DNA of 64,000 nt from Oscillatoria sp. SIO1A7. Its GTDB lineage: Bacteria; Cyanobacteriota; Cyanobacteriia; Cyanobacteriales; Laspinemataceae. Positions 39,868 through 48,862 of this stretch are shown here, piece by piece. The DNA lies in the NCBI GenBank assembly GCA_010672965.1, contig JAAHFN010000002.1, positions 62,001 to 126,000 on the forward strand, written 5' to 3'. The position numbers and the translations under genes are program-made. The stretch's first letter is position 1; each line of letters opens with the position of its first letter. The notes below the pieces were generated by a model that had not been told where the DNA came from, ran no database searches, and was given only the letters and a program-made list of their open reading frames with translations.

Positions 39868-41589
39868 CTAAAAAGAAGATAGGGCAACGCGAAACCCATA
39901 GAGACTCCACCAAGTATCCTTATCGTCGCGATCGCGAAAAGCCGAGCGACAGCATAAAGGGGTGCCGTACCAAACACCCCCTCGCAGAACCCGGCGATTA
40001 TTGCTTGGCTCTGACTCCCAAACCCTGCCGTCAGACGGGGCACCAACATAATCGCCATGCCAGGGGTCGGCACACCATTCCCAAATGTTACCGTGCATAT
40101 CGTATAACCCAAAAGGGTTGGCCGCCTCAAAAGCACCGACAACAGTCGTTCCTTGGCGCTGCCCCCCTTTTGGCCCGAAACCGTAACTATGAGTGGCGTT
40201 ATAGTTGGCTAAATCGGGGTTAATTGTCTCGCCAAAATGAAAAGGAGTAGTCGTTCCTGCCCGACAGGCGTATTCCCATTCTGCTTCGGTGGGAAGTCGG
40301 TAATTGCGTCCTGTTTTTTGATAAAGTCTGGCACAAAACTCCATTGCTTCGTCCCAAGTTACCCCCTCTACAGGTAAAAAATCTCCTTGATTATTAGATG
40401 GATTGGGATTGAGGGCAAAGTTCACTTCCGGTAAAGCAGCAACAGCGCGCCATTGAGCCTGAGTTACCATAAATTTACCCATAAAAAAAGGCGCTACAGT
40501 CACTAAATGCTGAGGACCTTCATCTTTATGGCGTTGTTTCTCGGTATCTGGGGATCCCATTTTAAACGTACCGCCTGGAATAAACACCATTTCTAAAATA
40601 GATCCCTTGCCCAAATATTCTGGTCGGTATTCTGCTGTCTTGCGAGTTCTATGGGTTTCTCGTCCCCGTTCGTTTAGCATCGCGACCTCGTACTCAAAAA
40701 CTTGTGCGGGGGGCGGATAGAGGATAGCTTTTATTTTATTTAAGCGTTGTAAAATTTCTCTAGGATTGTCCGGTCGCTTATCTGCGTCCGGTTCCATCAG
40801 CTCTTCGAGAAGTTCTGCGAACTGAGAGGATAGGTTCGGAGCATGACTGCGCCAATTTAAAATATCCTCATAATTGTCGTAAATCACTTGGTCGTTGGGG
40901 TGTTTGCCCGTGAGCAAATATACAAAGGTGCGACCCAAGGCAAAAAAATCAGAAGCCAGAACGGCCTGACCCTTTTCTTGCTCTGGGGCGGCATAGCCCG
41001 GGGTATAAATTACGATTTTTTTCCCTTGTCGCGCCGCCCCAAAGTTAATCAGTGCTATTTCGCTGTTTGGCCGCCGGATAATGTTCGATGGTTTAATGTC
41101 CCAATGGCTAAATTGCTTATCGCTTATTTCCTGGATAATTTTTAACAGTTGGCTTAGCCATGAAAGGGCTATTTTTTGTTCTAGCGGTCGAAATTCTTGC
41201 TGCTCTATATACTGTTGCAAATCTATACCCTCAATTCGCTCCAGCGCCAGACAATGGAGGGGAGTTTTGCTGTCTTTGGGAATCCAGTGAAAATACTCCC
41301 TTATCTGGGGAACTCCAGGATGCTTGATTTGGTTTAATGCTTCGCTAGTGCGCTGGAGTAGTTCCACTGCTTTAGGGTCATTGTTTATCAATACTTCTAG
41401 TATTTTTGCGGAATCGTTTTCGATCGCCTCATAGATGCTGCCTAAGCCCCCAAAACTTTTGTATAAACGAGCGACCCGATAGCGACCCCGAATCAGAAGT
41501 TCGGAACCGCAACCCTGGCAAAACCTGCTATCGTCTGGATTTTGGGGCTGGGAACAGTGGGGGTTAATGCATAAACTCATGGGGGCCAC
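39868..41589 (-). CDS. Zinc ribbon-pseudokinase-FGE-sulfatase protein
   Basis: A zinc-ribbon-like start has C7, C12, C24 and C27. Residues about 35-290 have the Hanks kinase fold, but the beta-3 lysine position is E65 (KILEVLI) and the DFG aspartate is N182 (INFG). D164 in HWDIKPSN is kept, so it is probably catalytically dead or strongly altered. Residues about 331-573 are a formylglycine-generating-enzyme-like domain (FIPGGTFKMGS, RLPTEAEWEYACRAG, GNIWEWCAD, RVLRGGVW). Such domains are often C-type-lectin-like ligand binders rather than enzymes. No TM segment or signal is visible. In family terms it is a cyanobacterial kinase-FGE fusion, here with a degraded kinase. It is convergent with the AAA-WD40 gene. 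Confidence 0.88.
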   Translation of the reverse strand: MAPMSLCINPHCSQPQNPDDSRFCQGCGSELLIRGRYRVARLYKSFGGLGSIYEAIENDSAKILEVLINNDPKAVELLQRTSEALNQIKHPGVPQIREYFHWIPKDSKTPLHCLALERIEGIDLQQYIEQQEFRPLEQKIALSWLSQLLKIIQEISDKQFSHWDIKPSNIIRRPNSEIALINFGAARQGKKIVIYTPGYAAPEQEKGQAVLASDFFALGRTFVYLLTGKHPNDQVIYDNYEDILNWRSHAPNLSSQFAELLEELMEPDADKRPDNPREILQRLNKIKAILYPPPAQVFEYEVAMLNERGRETHRTRKTAEYRPEYLGKGSILEMVFIPGGTFKMGSPDTEKQRHKDEGPQHLVTVAPFFMGKFMVTQAQWRAVAALPEVNFALNPNPSNNQGDFLPVEGVTWDEAMEFCARLYQKTGRNYRLPTEAEWEYACRAGTTTPFHFGETINPDLANYNATHSYGFGPKGGQRQGTTVVGAFEAANPFGLYDMHGNIWEWCADPWHGDYVGAPSDGRVWESEPSNNRRVLRGGVWYGTPLCCRSAFRDRDDKDTWWSLYGFRVALSSF

Positions 41590-41908
41590 AGAGTAGCAGT
41601 TAACGGACAGTATAGCAATCCTATTTCATTTTTGATTTACAAAAGAAACGTATATAGCAGATCTGTTCCAAGAAAATACTTAGTCTTTTAATAGGTCCAG
41701 ATCTATCTACTGGCTTTTAATATTATATTATTTTCCAAAATAAGAGCGATCGCTATTAGAGACAGTTAATGAAACAAAAGATGTCAAACTAACGAGAGCG
41801 ATCGCTCTTGCTTTATTTTTAGTTAAACAATCTTAGTTAATTTATTGGCAAAATAAATTGCGAAGAGATCGGTTTTTCTAAAGCACCACCCCTTCCTTGA
41901 AGCTAATA

Positions 41909-42060
41909 ATATCAAATCCGGTTAATCGCTATAAAAAAAGCTTTCCCGTAGGACGGGCGTCCCGCCTGTCCGCCAGCCCGGGTATGGACAGGCGGGACGC
42001 CCGTCCTACGGGAGACTAAATACAAATTTTTTCTGTGGGTATTCTACCGGATTTGATATA
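41909..42060. mobile_element. Family B inverted-repeat element, copy 3
   Basis: Ends ATATCAAATCCGGTTAATC and ACCGGATTTGATAT. The inner hairpin is GTAGGACGGGCGTCCCGCC and its complement, nearly perfect over more than 25 bp. Confidence 0.85.
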
Positions 42061-42167
42061 TAGCAGTAAGCAATCAGCAAGAGAGCAGTCATGCGATCGG
42101 CACAAGCCTTGCCGTTACTAGCCTTGGCGAGATTTGAACTGTCCTAACTTTAATGCGTAGTGCTATA
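42057..42167. mobile_element. Family D inverted-repeat element, copy 4
   Basis: ATATAGCAGTAAGCAATCAG to GCGTAGTGCTATAT. It is nearly identical to the complement of the copy at 11753. Both ends share their ATAT with the flanking family B elements, as expected if it inserted at an existing ATAT. Confidence 0.85.
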
Positions 42168-42337
42168 TCAAATCCGCGTAACTATTCCATAAATCCCATA
42201 GCGTCTCCGCTTCCCTTGCAGCGATTCAAGGGAAGCGGAGACGCTATGCGCGATCGCCCCCGGTTGCCCCCTAGGAAAAGGGGCGCTCCCCGGAGAACCC
42301 CTACAGATACTGTAACTGTTTAACCGGATTTGATATA
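42165..42337. mobile_element. Family B inverted-repeat element, copy 4
   Basis: Ends ATATCAAATCCGCGTAAC and GTTTAACCGGATTTGATAT. The interior includes GCGTCTCCGCTTCCC opposed to GGGAAGCGGAGACGC, and the tail resembles copy 2. Confidence 0.8.
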
Positions 42338-42376
42338 ACTCTCAAGCTAATAACTAATCTCTCTCAAGCTAATAAC

Positions 42377-45300
42377 TCACCAAGGGTTGCCGATTGTGGT
42401 GAAACCCGCCCAATAATAAGGATGAGATATGGCCTTGATGTTGCGATCTAGCAGAGTGTCTGGGAGAGGGATGGGCTCTCCGGAACCGAGGAGCTGGCCG
42501 TTTTCGATTCGGACTCGACCTTGAAGCATGGCTAGTTGAGCTTGCCTGAGCGCTTCGGCTTTAATAGAGGTTTGGCGCAATTTAAAATAAAACTCATTCA
42601 TCAGCGCCAAAGTGCCTTCGTCGCTAACATACCAAAGACTGGCCAGGGCAGTTTTGGCTCCAGATTGGACGGCGAGTCCGGCAAAACCCAATTCTGCTTG
42701 TTCGTCTCCTATGGCGGTGCGGCAGGCACTTAAAACTAATAAATCTACTGGAGGGTCGTCTAATTCTAGTTCGGGCAGGTCGTCTAGGCCGAGTTTTTTG
42801 TCCCAGAGCTGAATGTAGGAGTTGCTGGGATTTCCGGCTGTGAATTCTGCATGGGTAGCTAGGTGAATAATGCCGGGCGATCGCTCTGTTTCTTTCTTAA
42901 GATTCGCGAGGGTAAAGTCTCGATTGAGAAAAGACTGAACCGGCCAATCCCGGGCGATCGCCGATAGCTCTGCCGGCACAGAAGGCAATGCTGGCCGATC
43001 TGTAAATTGGGAAGCGCCCATTGCCAGCACTTGCTTATCCTTAATAGTCGAATAGCTAACATCGGTCAGGGATAGACTTGGCATCAGGCCGACGCTATAA
43101 TTCTCGATTACAAATTTTTCCCCATCGTGGAGAACTGCCAAGGGCAAAGAGCGCAAGCCGCTATCCATAATAAAAACAAGATGCTCTATTTCCCGCTTGC
43201 TTAACTCTGACTCTAGGGGCGCGAGCAACCAATTATACAGTTGCCGAGCCGGAGCTAAATAGCTATTCCTATAGCGTTTTCTAGGATTGGTCACTTCCCC
43301 GCGCAATTGCTCGACGACTTCTAGTACCCGACCGCGATTTACTTTAGGAACCTGTAGCAATAGGGGTTTTGCATCGGCAGTTACTAAAATCAATTCTAGA
43401 GAGTCTGCCGGCCGCCTCTCTCTGGCAGGACTTCGATTGAAGCTAAAAATATCCGATACAAAACTAACATAGATAAATGCCGATTTAACGCCAATTTTTT
43501 CCTCGATATCCCTGGAAACTTTTGAACCTGTTTCTAGCTTAGTTGTCGAAAAGCTCCTCAATCCCAGATAAGCTCCGAACTCCTGACTCCAGGATTCTTC
43601 CAGAGCCTCAATCTTGGTATCGATTGAATCGGGAGCAGTAGTATTTTCGGCTGTCGGCAAGTTAGACAGGGACTCCGGCTCGGAAGCTGGCTCCTGGACT
43701 GGCGGAATCACTTCTTTATTAAGGCGGTTGTTTGTTGCTTGAATGTCGCGATCGCCCATCAAAGTCGAACCCGTATCGGGCGTTCCTGGTTGGGAATTAT
43801 TGCCATTGTCGAACGGCACAGGTGGTGGACTCGGCGGTAGCTCGGGACTCGGCGCAGGGGCTGGGCTCGGCGGTGGCTCGGGACTCGGCGCAGGTGCTGG
43901 GCTTGGCGGTAGCTCGGGACTCGGCGCAGGTGCTGGACTCGGCGGTGGCTCGGGACTCGGCGCAGGGGCTGGACTCGGCGGTGGCTCGGGACTCGGCGGC
44001 TCGGAACCCGGGGGTAGCTCAGGACCGATCGGAGATGCTGGGTTCGGCGCAGGGGCTGGGCTCGGCGGTGGCTCGGGACTCGGCGCAGGTGCTGGACTCG
44101 GCGGTGGCTCGGGACTCGGCGGTGGCTCGGGACTAAGCGGTGGCTCGGGACTCGGTGCTGGGCTAGGCGGCTCGGTGGTTGGCGCTTCGGTGACAATAAT
44201 AGAAATATTGCCCGAGGTGAAAGACTCGGAAAATTCTTGGCGCGGCAAAACAGCATTTTCCCCCCTGCCGATCGCCTGATTAGTGCCATTGATCGTCGCA
44301 TCTCCGACAATAAAAGGAGTATCTGAATTGGCGGTAACTCTAATTTCTATCCTGCCGTCGGTCGTAGAATTGCCAACGCTTTCCGTCGTCAAAAAATTAG
44401 TAATTCGCAAAAAGCCATTAGTGCCAATACCCAGATTACCTCCGGCACCGTTGCCGAAACTTCGGGTATCGATCGAGGCGACTTGGATATCGTTTTCCGC
44501 TTGCAGGCGAACCTCGCCGCCGTTGCTCGATTGGGAACTGGACTGCAAGCCGCCAGCAGTTATGGTATCTCCAGCAATAATAGCGATCGCCCCTCCAGTA
44601 GTTTCTCCTGAAGAAATCGCATCCTGGATATTAACAGAACCTTCCTCACTGGTTAGACTCAGGTCGCCTCCAGTGCTGCTAATTCCACGAGATTGAAGCT
44701 GGCCTGTCGTAATATTACCTCTAGCAGAGATAGAGATTGGGCCGCCATTGCCCTGAGAATTACTATTAATCGTGCCAAGGGAAGTATCGATCGCCCCGTT
44801 CTCGCTCGTTATAGTAATACTGCCGCTATTAGAGCTGCTAAATCCCGTAAGATCTGCAGTAGTAATATTGCCCCTAGCCGTTAGAGAAATATTGCCGCTA
44901 TTGTCCGTATCTGATAGCAGGCTTTCAGAATCAGAGTCTGGATCTAATTCAATTGTATCGATTCCCGATTGAATGGCTCCGTCGCTAGTATCGATATCGC
45001 CTTTTCTGCTAGCGATGCTAATATTGCCGCCGCTAAAATTGCCAAAAGACGCGATGTTGCTGGCAGTAATATTGCCGCTAGCCGTTAGGTCTATGCTGCC
45101 CCCATTGCTACTTTCCGAAAAAGAGTCGATAGCCTCGGCGACGGATATAGCGCCATCGTCACTATTCAAAAAAATTCTACCGCCGTCGCTGCCAACAGAA
45201 CTCGTATCTACTCCTGCTAAGCTTAAGTCGTTCCTCGCCGACAATATCGCAAAGCCGCTGCTGGCATTAATGCTTCCGGTGCGGATAGTTCCCGTCGCTA

Positions 45301-46993
45301 GTTCTGAATTGGGAAATAAAGAAGTATTGCTCAATATAGCCGCACCATCATCCCCGGAAATAGAGATATTCCCGGTTTCAATATTGGCGCTCGTAGCCGT
45401 AGGGGCAAAGGTTGGCTCTATATTATCGGGAGCGGAGTTCAGGGCGTCTAAATCCCCTAGCTGCAACAGATCGACCCCAGCGAAGGCGACAAACATGGGG
45501 CGATCGCTCAAGTCGCTGGCAATAGAAAAGCCATCTGGAAAAGAAACATCTATAACTGGAAAACCAATAGCATTTTCGTCGCGATCGGTAATGTCGATAT
45601 TGCCGACAGTAATGCTCCCGCCAGCTACTATTCCTAAAGAAGCGCCTGTATAGTCTCCAAGACTTACATCGCCGCTAGCAAAAATTACCGGATCTTTCTC
45701 GGAGCGCAAATTACCGGCAATCCTGAAATTACCGCCGCTAAAAAAACGGGCATCGCCAATAATCGAGCTTTGCGCCTGCAATAGCAAATCTCCGCCAGCA
45801 AACAAGCCGCTCGCCGGATGATTGAGAGCGAAAATATCAATTTCCGAACCAGCGCGACCGCTGAGACTGCCGCCAGCTCGGACTAGCAAAGGATTGCCGA
45901 TTGCGTCTCGCGCCCTAATTGTATTTTCCGCCCATAGCTGTAGATTGCCCGCAATATCGATTTGGCTTTCTGGCAAAATAAGATTCTGGTTGGCCATTAG
46001 CAGTCCGCTTTCGGCACTCATATGGCGAACTGCGATATCGCCGCTTTCGGCACGAATGCCGCTGCCCGTTAGTTCGATGGAGCGATCGCCATTTATCTTT
46101 ACTGTCGTAGCATGACCTTCTTCCCCACCTACCAGCAGCTCCGGCAGATTGGCAGGAGATATTATTCTTCCTATCGCCGACGAGTCGAGCGCTTCTATCT
46201 CCAGACTGAGCAGATGTCCCGGCTGGCTAATGCGAATAGTATTTTTTCCCGGCACGGCGGCTACTATAATATTGCCATTTTCTGCTGTCAGAGAACCGCT
46301 GCTGAGAATCGTGCCTCCTAACAGGGTCAAATCCTCGCCAGAAGGCAGCGCTAAATTAGCAAGATTAATAATAGGAGCTACTTCCCGCTCGGGGAAGAGA
46401 AAAGCACTCGGGTTTCCCAGCAAGGCCGAGTAATTATTATTGCCCGCAACGTCAAACCAATTTTCTCCAAATCCTATGCCCGTAGCAGTCGCCGCCGCAA
46501 AGGAACCGGATACATCTAAGCGAGCCTCAGTCCCAAAGATAATCCCCGATGGATTGAGCAGGAAGAGATTGACATTTCCGCCGGAGACTTGGAGACTGCC
46601 GTTAATGGTCGAGGGCAAGCCGCCGTTTACCCCAGCTAAAATATTTTTAATCCCCGGCTCCGACTGAAAGTTGGCAATCTGGCCAGCATCTATGCTAAAC
46701 TTCTCAAACAAGTGAAATAAATTCCTAGCATCGGAAGATATTCGTCCTCCTATAATGTCAAAGCGATCGCCTTCTCGAACGACCCTCGTCCCCGTTCCAT
46801 CCCGGTCCGGCACAATGGTTTGAGCCAGAGTCGGGTTAGGCCACAGATAAGGCCAGAGCAAAAGACAAGAAGAAAAAAAGCTTGAATAAACTAGAAAAAA
46901 ATAGCGAATCGGAACTTTTTGCCGTTTTTGCTGTTTTTCCCGTTGTCTTTTGTTCCGATATTTGGCTGAAATTGGTTTCTTAAGATGCTGCAT
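42377..46993 (-). CDS. Two-partner-secretion exoprotein with C-terminal CHAT protease domain
   Basis: ATG 46993 is chosen because AGGAG lies eight bases upstream. The longer frame begins in repeat DNA. After a long positively charged leader and hydrophobic core (SSFFSSCLLLWPYLW) ending near LAQ comes the filamentous-haemagglutinin TPS domain (NVNLFLLNPSGIIFG). Then follow several hundred residues of beta-helix-like repeats (GNISLTARGNITT, GAIDTS) and a P/S/E/A-rich stalk (residues about 935-1065). A CHAT caspase-like domain has H1381 (HLATHAEF) and C1424 (LSACRTA). The predicted product is a surface or secreted adhesin-like rod carrying a protease. The TpsB transporter gene lies upstream on the same strand. 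CHAT-haemagglutinin fusions are seen in cyanobacterial genomes. Function outside the cell is not established to my knowledge. Confidence 0.9.
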   Translation of the reverse strand: MQHLKKPISAKYRNKRQREKQQKRQKVPIRYFFLVYSSFFSSCLLLWPYLWPNPTLAQTIVPDRDGTGTRVVREGDRFDIIGGRISSDARNLFHLFEKFSIDAGQIANFQSEPGIKNILAGVNGGLPSTINGSLQVSGGNVNLFLLNPSGIIFGTEARLDVSGSFAAATATGIGFGENWFDVAGNNNYSALLGNPSAFLFPEREVAPIINLANLALPSGEDLTLLGGTILSSGSLTAENGNIIVAAVPGKNTIRISQPGHLLSLEIEALDSSAIGRIISPANLPELLVGGEEGHATTVKINGDRSIELTGSGIRAESGDIAVRHMSAESGLLMANQNLILPESQIDIAGNLQLWAENTIRARDAIGNPLLVRAGGSLSGRAGSEIDIFALNHPASGLFAGGDLLLQAQSSIIGDARFFSGGNFRIAGNLRSEKDPVIFASGDVSLGDYTGASLGIVAGGSITVGNIDITDRDENAIGFPVIDVSFPDGFSIASDLSDRPMFVAFAGVDLLQLGDLDALNSAPDNIEPTFAPTATSANIETGNISISGDDGAAILSNTSLFPNSELATGTIRTGSINASSGFAILSARNDLSLAGVDTSSVGSDGGRIFLNSDDGAISVAEAIDSFSESSNGGSIDLTASGNITASNIASFGNFSGGNISIASRKGDIDTSDGAIQSGIDTIELDPDSDSESLLSDTDNSGNISLTARGNITTADLTGFSSSNSGSITITSENGAIDTSLGTINSNSQGNGGPISISARGNITTGQLQSRGISSTGGDLSLTSEEGSVNIQDAISSGETTGGAIAIIAGDTITAGGLQSSSQSSNGGEVRLQAENDIQVASIDTRSFGNGAGGNLGIGTNGFLRITNFLTTESVGNSTTDGRIEIRVTANSDTPFIVGDATINGTNQAIGRGENAVLPRQEFSESFTSGNISIIVTEAPTTEPPSPAPSPEPPLSPEPPPSPEPPPSPAPAPSPEPPPSPAPAPNPASPIGPELPPGSEPPSPEPPPSPAPAPSPEPPPSPAPAPSPELPPSPAPAPSPEPPPSPAPAPSPELPPSPPPVPFDNGNNSQPGTPDTGSTLMGDRDIQATNNRLNKEVIPPVQEPASEPESLSNLPTAENTTAPDSIDTKIEALEESWSQEFGAYLGLRSFSTTKLETGSKVSRDIEEKIGVKSAFIYVSFVSDIFSFNRSPARERRPADSLELILVTADAKPLLLQVPKVNRGRVLEVVEQLRGEVTNPRKRYRNSYLAPARQLYNWLLAPLESELSKREIEHLVFIMDSGLRSLPLAVLHDGEKFVIENYSVGLMPSLSLTDVSYSTIKDKQVLAMGASQFTDRPALPSVPAELSAIARDWPVQSFLNRDFTLANLKKETERSPGIIHLATHAEFTAGNPSNSYIQLWDKKLGLDDLPELELDDPPVDLLVLSACRTAIGDEQAELGFAGLAVQSGAKTALASLWYVSDEGTLALMNEFYFKLRQTSIKAEALRQAQLAMLQGRVRIENGQLLGSGEPIPLPDTLLDRNIKAISHPYYWAGFTTIGNPW
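43800..44190 (-). repeat. Pro-rich stalk repeats in the TPS-CHAT gene
   Basis: Units of about 36 bp containing CTCGGGACTCGGCG encode PSPEPPPSPAPA. They form an extended spacer between the beta-helix and the CHAT domain. The high GC content produces long spurious frames on the other strands. Confidence 0.9.
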
Positions 46994-47230
46994 AAATATT
47001 CTCCTATGCCTTAGCTGGCATTGGGTATTGGGCATCGGAAAAAATTGGAGCGAGGTTTTGCCGATGAGTAGCGATCGCTTGGTTCGGCTAGCGGCTTAGA
47101 ACGAGGTTAAGGCTTTCGGTATTTCCGGCGACCCCGAACTATAAGATTTTGTTCCCTTTATTTAGAAAGCTAGGATAATTTAAAGCTGGCCAAAGCTTTA
47201 TCGGCAATAGTCTTGCTGTTGGCAATCCAG

Positions 47231-47371
47231 TTACAGCGTTTCTCAAATAAGTGTAATAAAGGAAACGTAGGGGCGACAGCATCGCGAGCGACTATCTCGG
47301 CTGTGGAACGGCAATTCCGGTATTGGGATGCTTCGCCCCAGACACCTCACATCAATTTGAGAAAGGCTATA
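47231..47371. mobile_element. Family C inverted-repeat element, copy 3
   Basis: TTACAGCGTTTCTCAAATAA to TTTGAGAAAGGCTATAG, with core GTAGGGGCGACAGCATC and GGATGCTTCGCCCC. Confidence 0.8.
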
Positions 47372-47423
47372 GTCTTTTATTATGTCGAATGTCCAATGCC
47401 CAATGAAAGAGGCAGGGAGCAAG

Positions 47424-47703
47424 CTTTCAAGGGTATGTTTTTTATACAGGACTTACGCAAACTGTCCATATCTAGCATTTGTAGGGGCAATCCCCCCGTG
47501 GTTGCCCCTAGTCCTTGAGTCGATGCGTAAGTCCTGTTATAATCACGCGATCGGTGGGCGGCATGGGTTTCTAGGGCGAAGCATTCCAATGCAAAACCTT
47601 ACTTAATAGCAAAACTTGTCTCGGGAATGCTGTCGCCCCTACGCCCCGGGTCGATATTCGATATGCTGAATGCCAAATCTAAAAAACATACCCTTGAAAG
47701 CAG
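47424..47703. mobile_element. Family C' element interrupted by a family A element
   Basis: CTTTCAAGGGTATGTTTTTTA begins the left end and CATACCCTTGAAAG closes the right end. At the left arm the sequence TTATA is present on both sides of the inserted family A copy. The uninterrupted copy at 62239 has it once. Confidence 0.85.
47447..47536. mobile_element. Family A element, copy 3, with TTATA target duplication
   Basis: CAGGACTTACGCA to TGCGTAAGTCCTG, 90 bp, inner sequence TTTGTAGGGGCAATCCCCC shared with copy 1. Flanks are TTATA on both sides, matching a 5-bp duplication of the target. Confidence 0.85.
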
Positions 47704-47864
47704 GGAGCAAGGGGGAAGGGGGCAAGGGAGAACGGGGTTGAAGGGGGGAAATTTGCTGCTGCCTCTCTCCTGCTGTCTACTCAGAGCCCTCTTGCTGCCT
47801 ACTCAGAGCCAAGACAGCCTCTTCCGATGCCCAATGCGAACATGCCCAATTCCCAATTCCCATC

Positions 47865-48416
47865 TTAAAATACTGGTGGCCACAGTTGGGAAATAGGCAA
47901 TTCCCAACCAGGAAAAAGTTCTGGAATGATGAGAATATCTGAGTTGCCCATAACGGTGCGATCGCCATTAGGACGATAGATAGTTGCCGTCTTTTTATCT
48001 GGGTCAATTAAGATTCCGACTCGCGACCCTAGTTGCAAAAATCTTTTAATCTTCTCTTCGAGAGTTTTAATCCGGTCGGTGGAGGATTTAACTTCTACCA
48101 TTAAATCCGGGACGATTTCCGCAAAGGCACGGGGACTTTCACGCAAGCGTTCTGCCGAGACAAAACAAACATCTAGACCTCGTAAATTGCCATCGGGCAA
48201 TCTAAATCCAGCGGAAGCGCCAGTAACGCGCCCTAGATTATTCTGCATTACCCAAGCTCCTAAAAAAATAATTAGCCGAGAAATGACTTCATCTGAAAGG
48301 TAATCTGATAGTCCCAGAACAATAATTTTCCCATCCACCAGCTCCATTTGGTAGTCCAGATGGGATTGATTTACTTGAGTTTGCAGCTTTTCTAGATCGG
48401 CGATATTGAGTGCCAT
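47865..48416 (-). CDS. Uma2 family (DUF820) putative endonuclease, second copy
   Basis: 183 residues with YQMELVDGKIIVLG, AGFRLPDGNLRGLDVCFV, PDLMVEVKSST and KIKRFLQLGSRVGILIDPD, the Uma2/PD-(D/E)XK core (D, then E-x-K). It is only distantly similar to the protein at 17044. The gene lies between the TPS exoprotein gene and its transporter gene, all on the minus strand. It is probably an insertion of a common cyanobacterial gene rather than a secretion component. Confidence 0.9.
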   Translation of the reverse strand: MALNIADLEKLQTQVNQSHLDYQMELVDGKIIVLGLSDYLSDEVISRLIIFLGAWVMQNNLGRVTGASAGFRLPDGNLRGLDVCFVSAERLRESPRAFAEIVPDLMVEVKSSTDRIKTLEEKIKRFLQLGSRVGILIDPDKKTATIYRPNGDRTVMGNSDILIIPELFPGWELPISQLWPPVF

Positions 48417-48862
48417 AGTCGATATTTTTACAAACCTCTCATTTGTTAGTAAATCTCATTTCTTCTCCCAAGTCTTCCCCTTCTCTCTTCCCTACACCCA
48501 CACCCTACACCCTGCACCCTAATTGTGGCGGTAGAGTGTGGGGTGTGGGCGAAATTAGGGTACAGAGGTAATTATATCAAATCCGGTTAATTAACCTAAA
48601 AAAGTTTTTGCGTAGGACGGGCGTCCCGCCTGTCCCTTATCGGTACGGCGGACAGGCGGGACGCCCGTCCTACGGCAGGTCACAAATCTTTTTGTGAGTT
48701 TTTTACCGGATTTGATATTAATAGTTTCTCCCAAGTCTTCCCCTTCTCCCAAGTCTTCCCCCTCTCTCTTCCCCTACACCCCACACCCTACACCCTACAC
48801 CCTAATTCGCGAGCCCAATGCGAACATGCCCAATGCGAACATGCCCAATGCCCAATTCCAAT
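48417..48862. other. Repeats between Uma2 and TpsB genes
   Basis: CTACACC heptamers (48485-48520 and 48770-48800), a family B element, a duplicated CTCCCAAGTCTTCCCC unit and CCCAATGCGAACATG repeats that reach to within about 40 bp of the TpsB stop. No gene. Confidence 0.7.
48574..48718. mobile_element. Family B inverted-repeat element, copy 5
   Basis: ATATCAAATCCGGTTAATTA to TTACCGGATTTGATAT with the same GTAGGACGGGCGTCCCGCC hairpin as copy 3. Confidence 0.85.

Larger units (their letters stand above)
41590..42376. other. Intergenic region with three abutting inverted-repeat elements
   Basis: The first 300 bases are AT-rich with two GAGCGATCGCT sites. Then a family B, a family D and another family B element follow without spacers (listed). 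No gene is supported. Confidence 0.7.
46994..47864. other. Intergenic region with nested inverted-repeat elements
   Basis: A family C element (47231-47371) and a family C' element with a family A element inside it (47424-47703) are listed. CAAGGGGGAAGGGGG-type repeats follow at 47705-47760. No gene is supported. Confidence 0.7.

Noticed and set aside
43732-44279. Long glycine- or arginine-rich open frames on both strands over the Pro-rich stalk
   Set aside because: They are frame shadows of the GC-rich 36-bp repeat in the TPS-CHAT gene.
46994-47035. Upstream start for the TPS-CHAT exoprotein
   Set aside because: The first 14 codons are repeat-derived. AGGAG correctly precedes the ATG at 46993.
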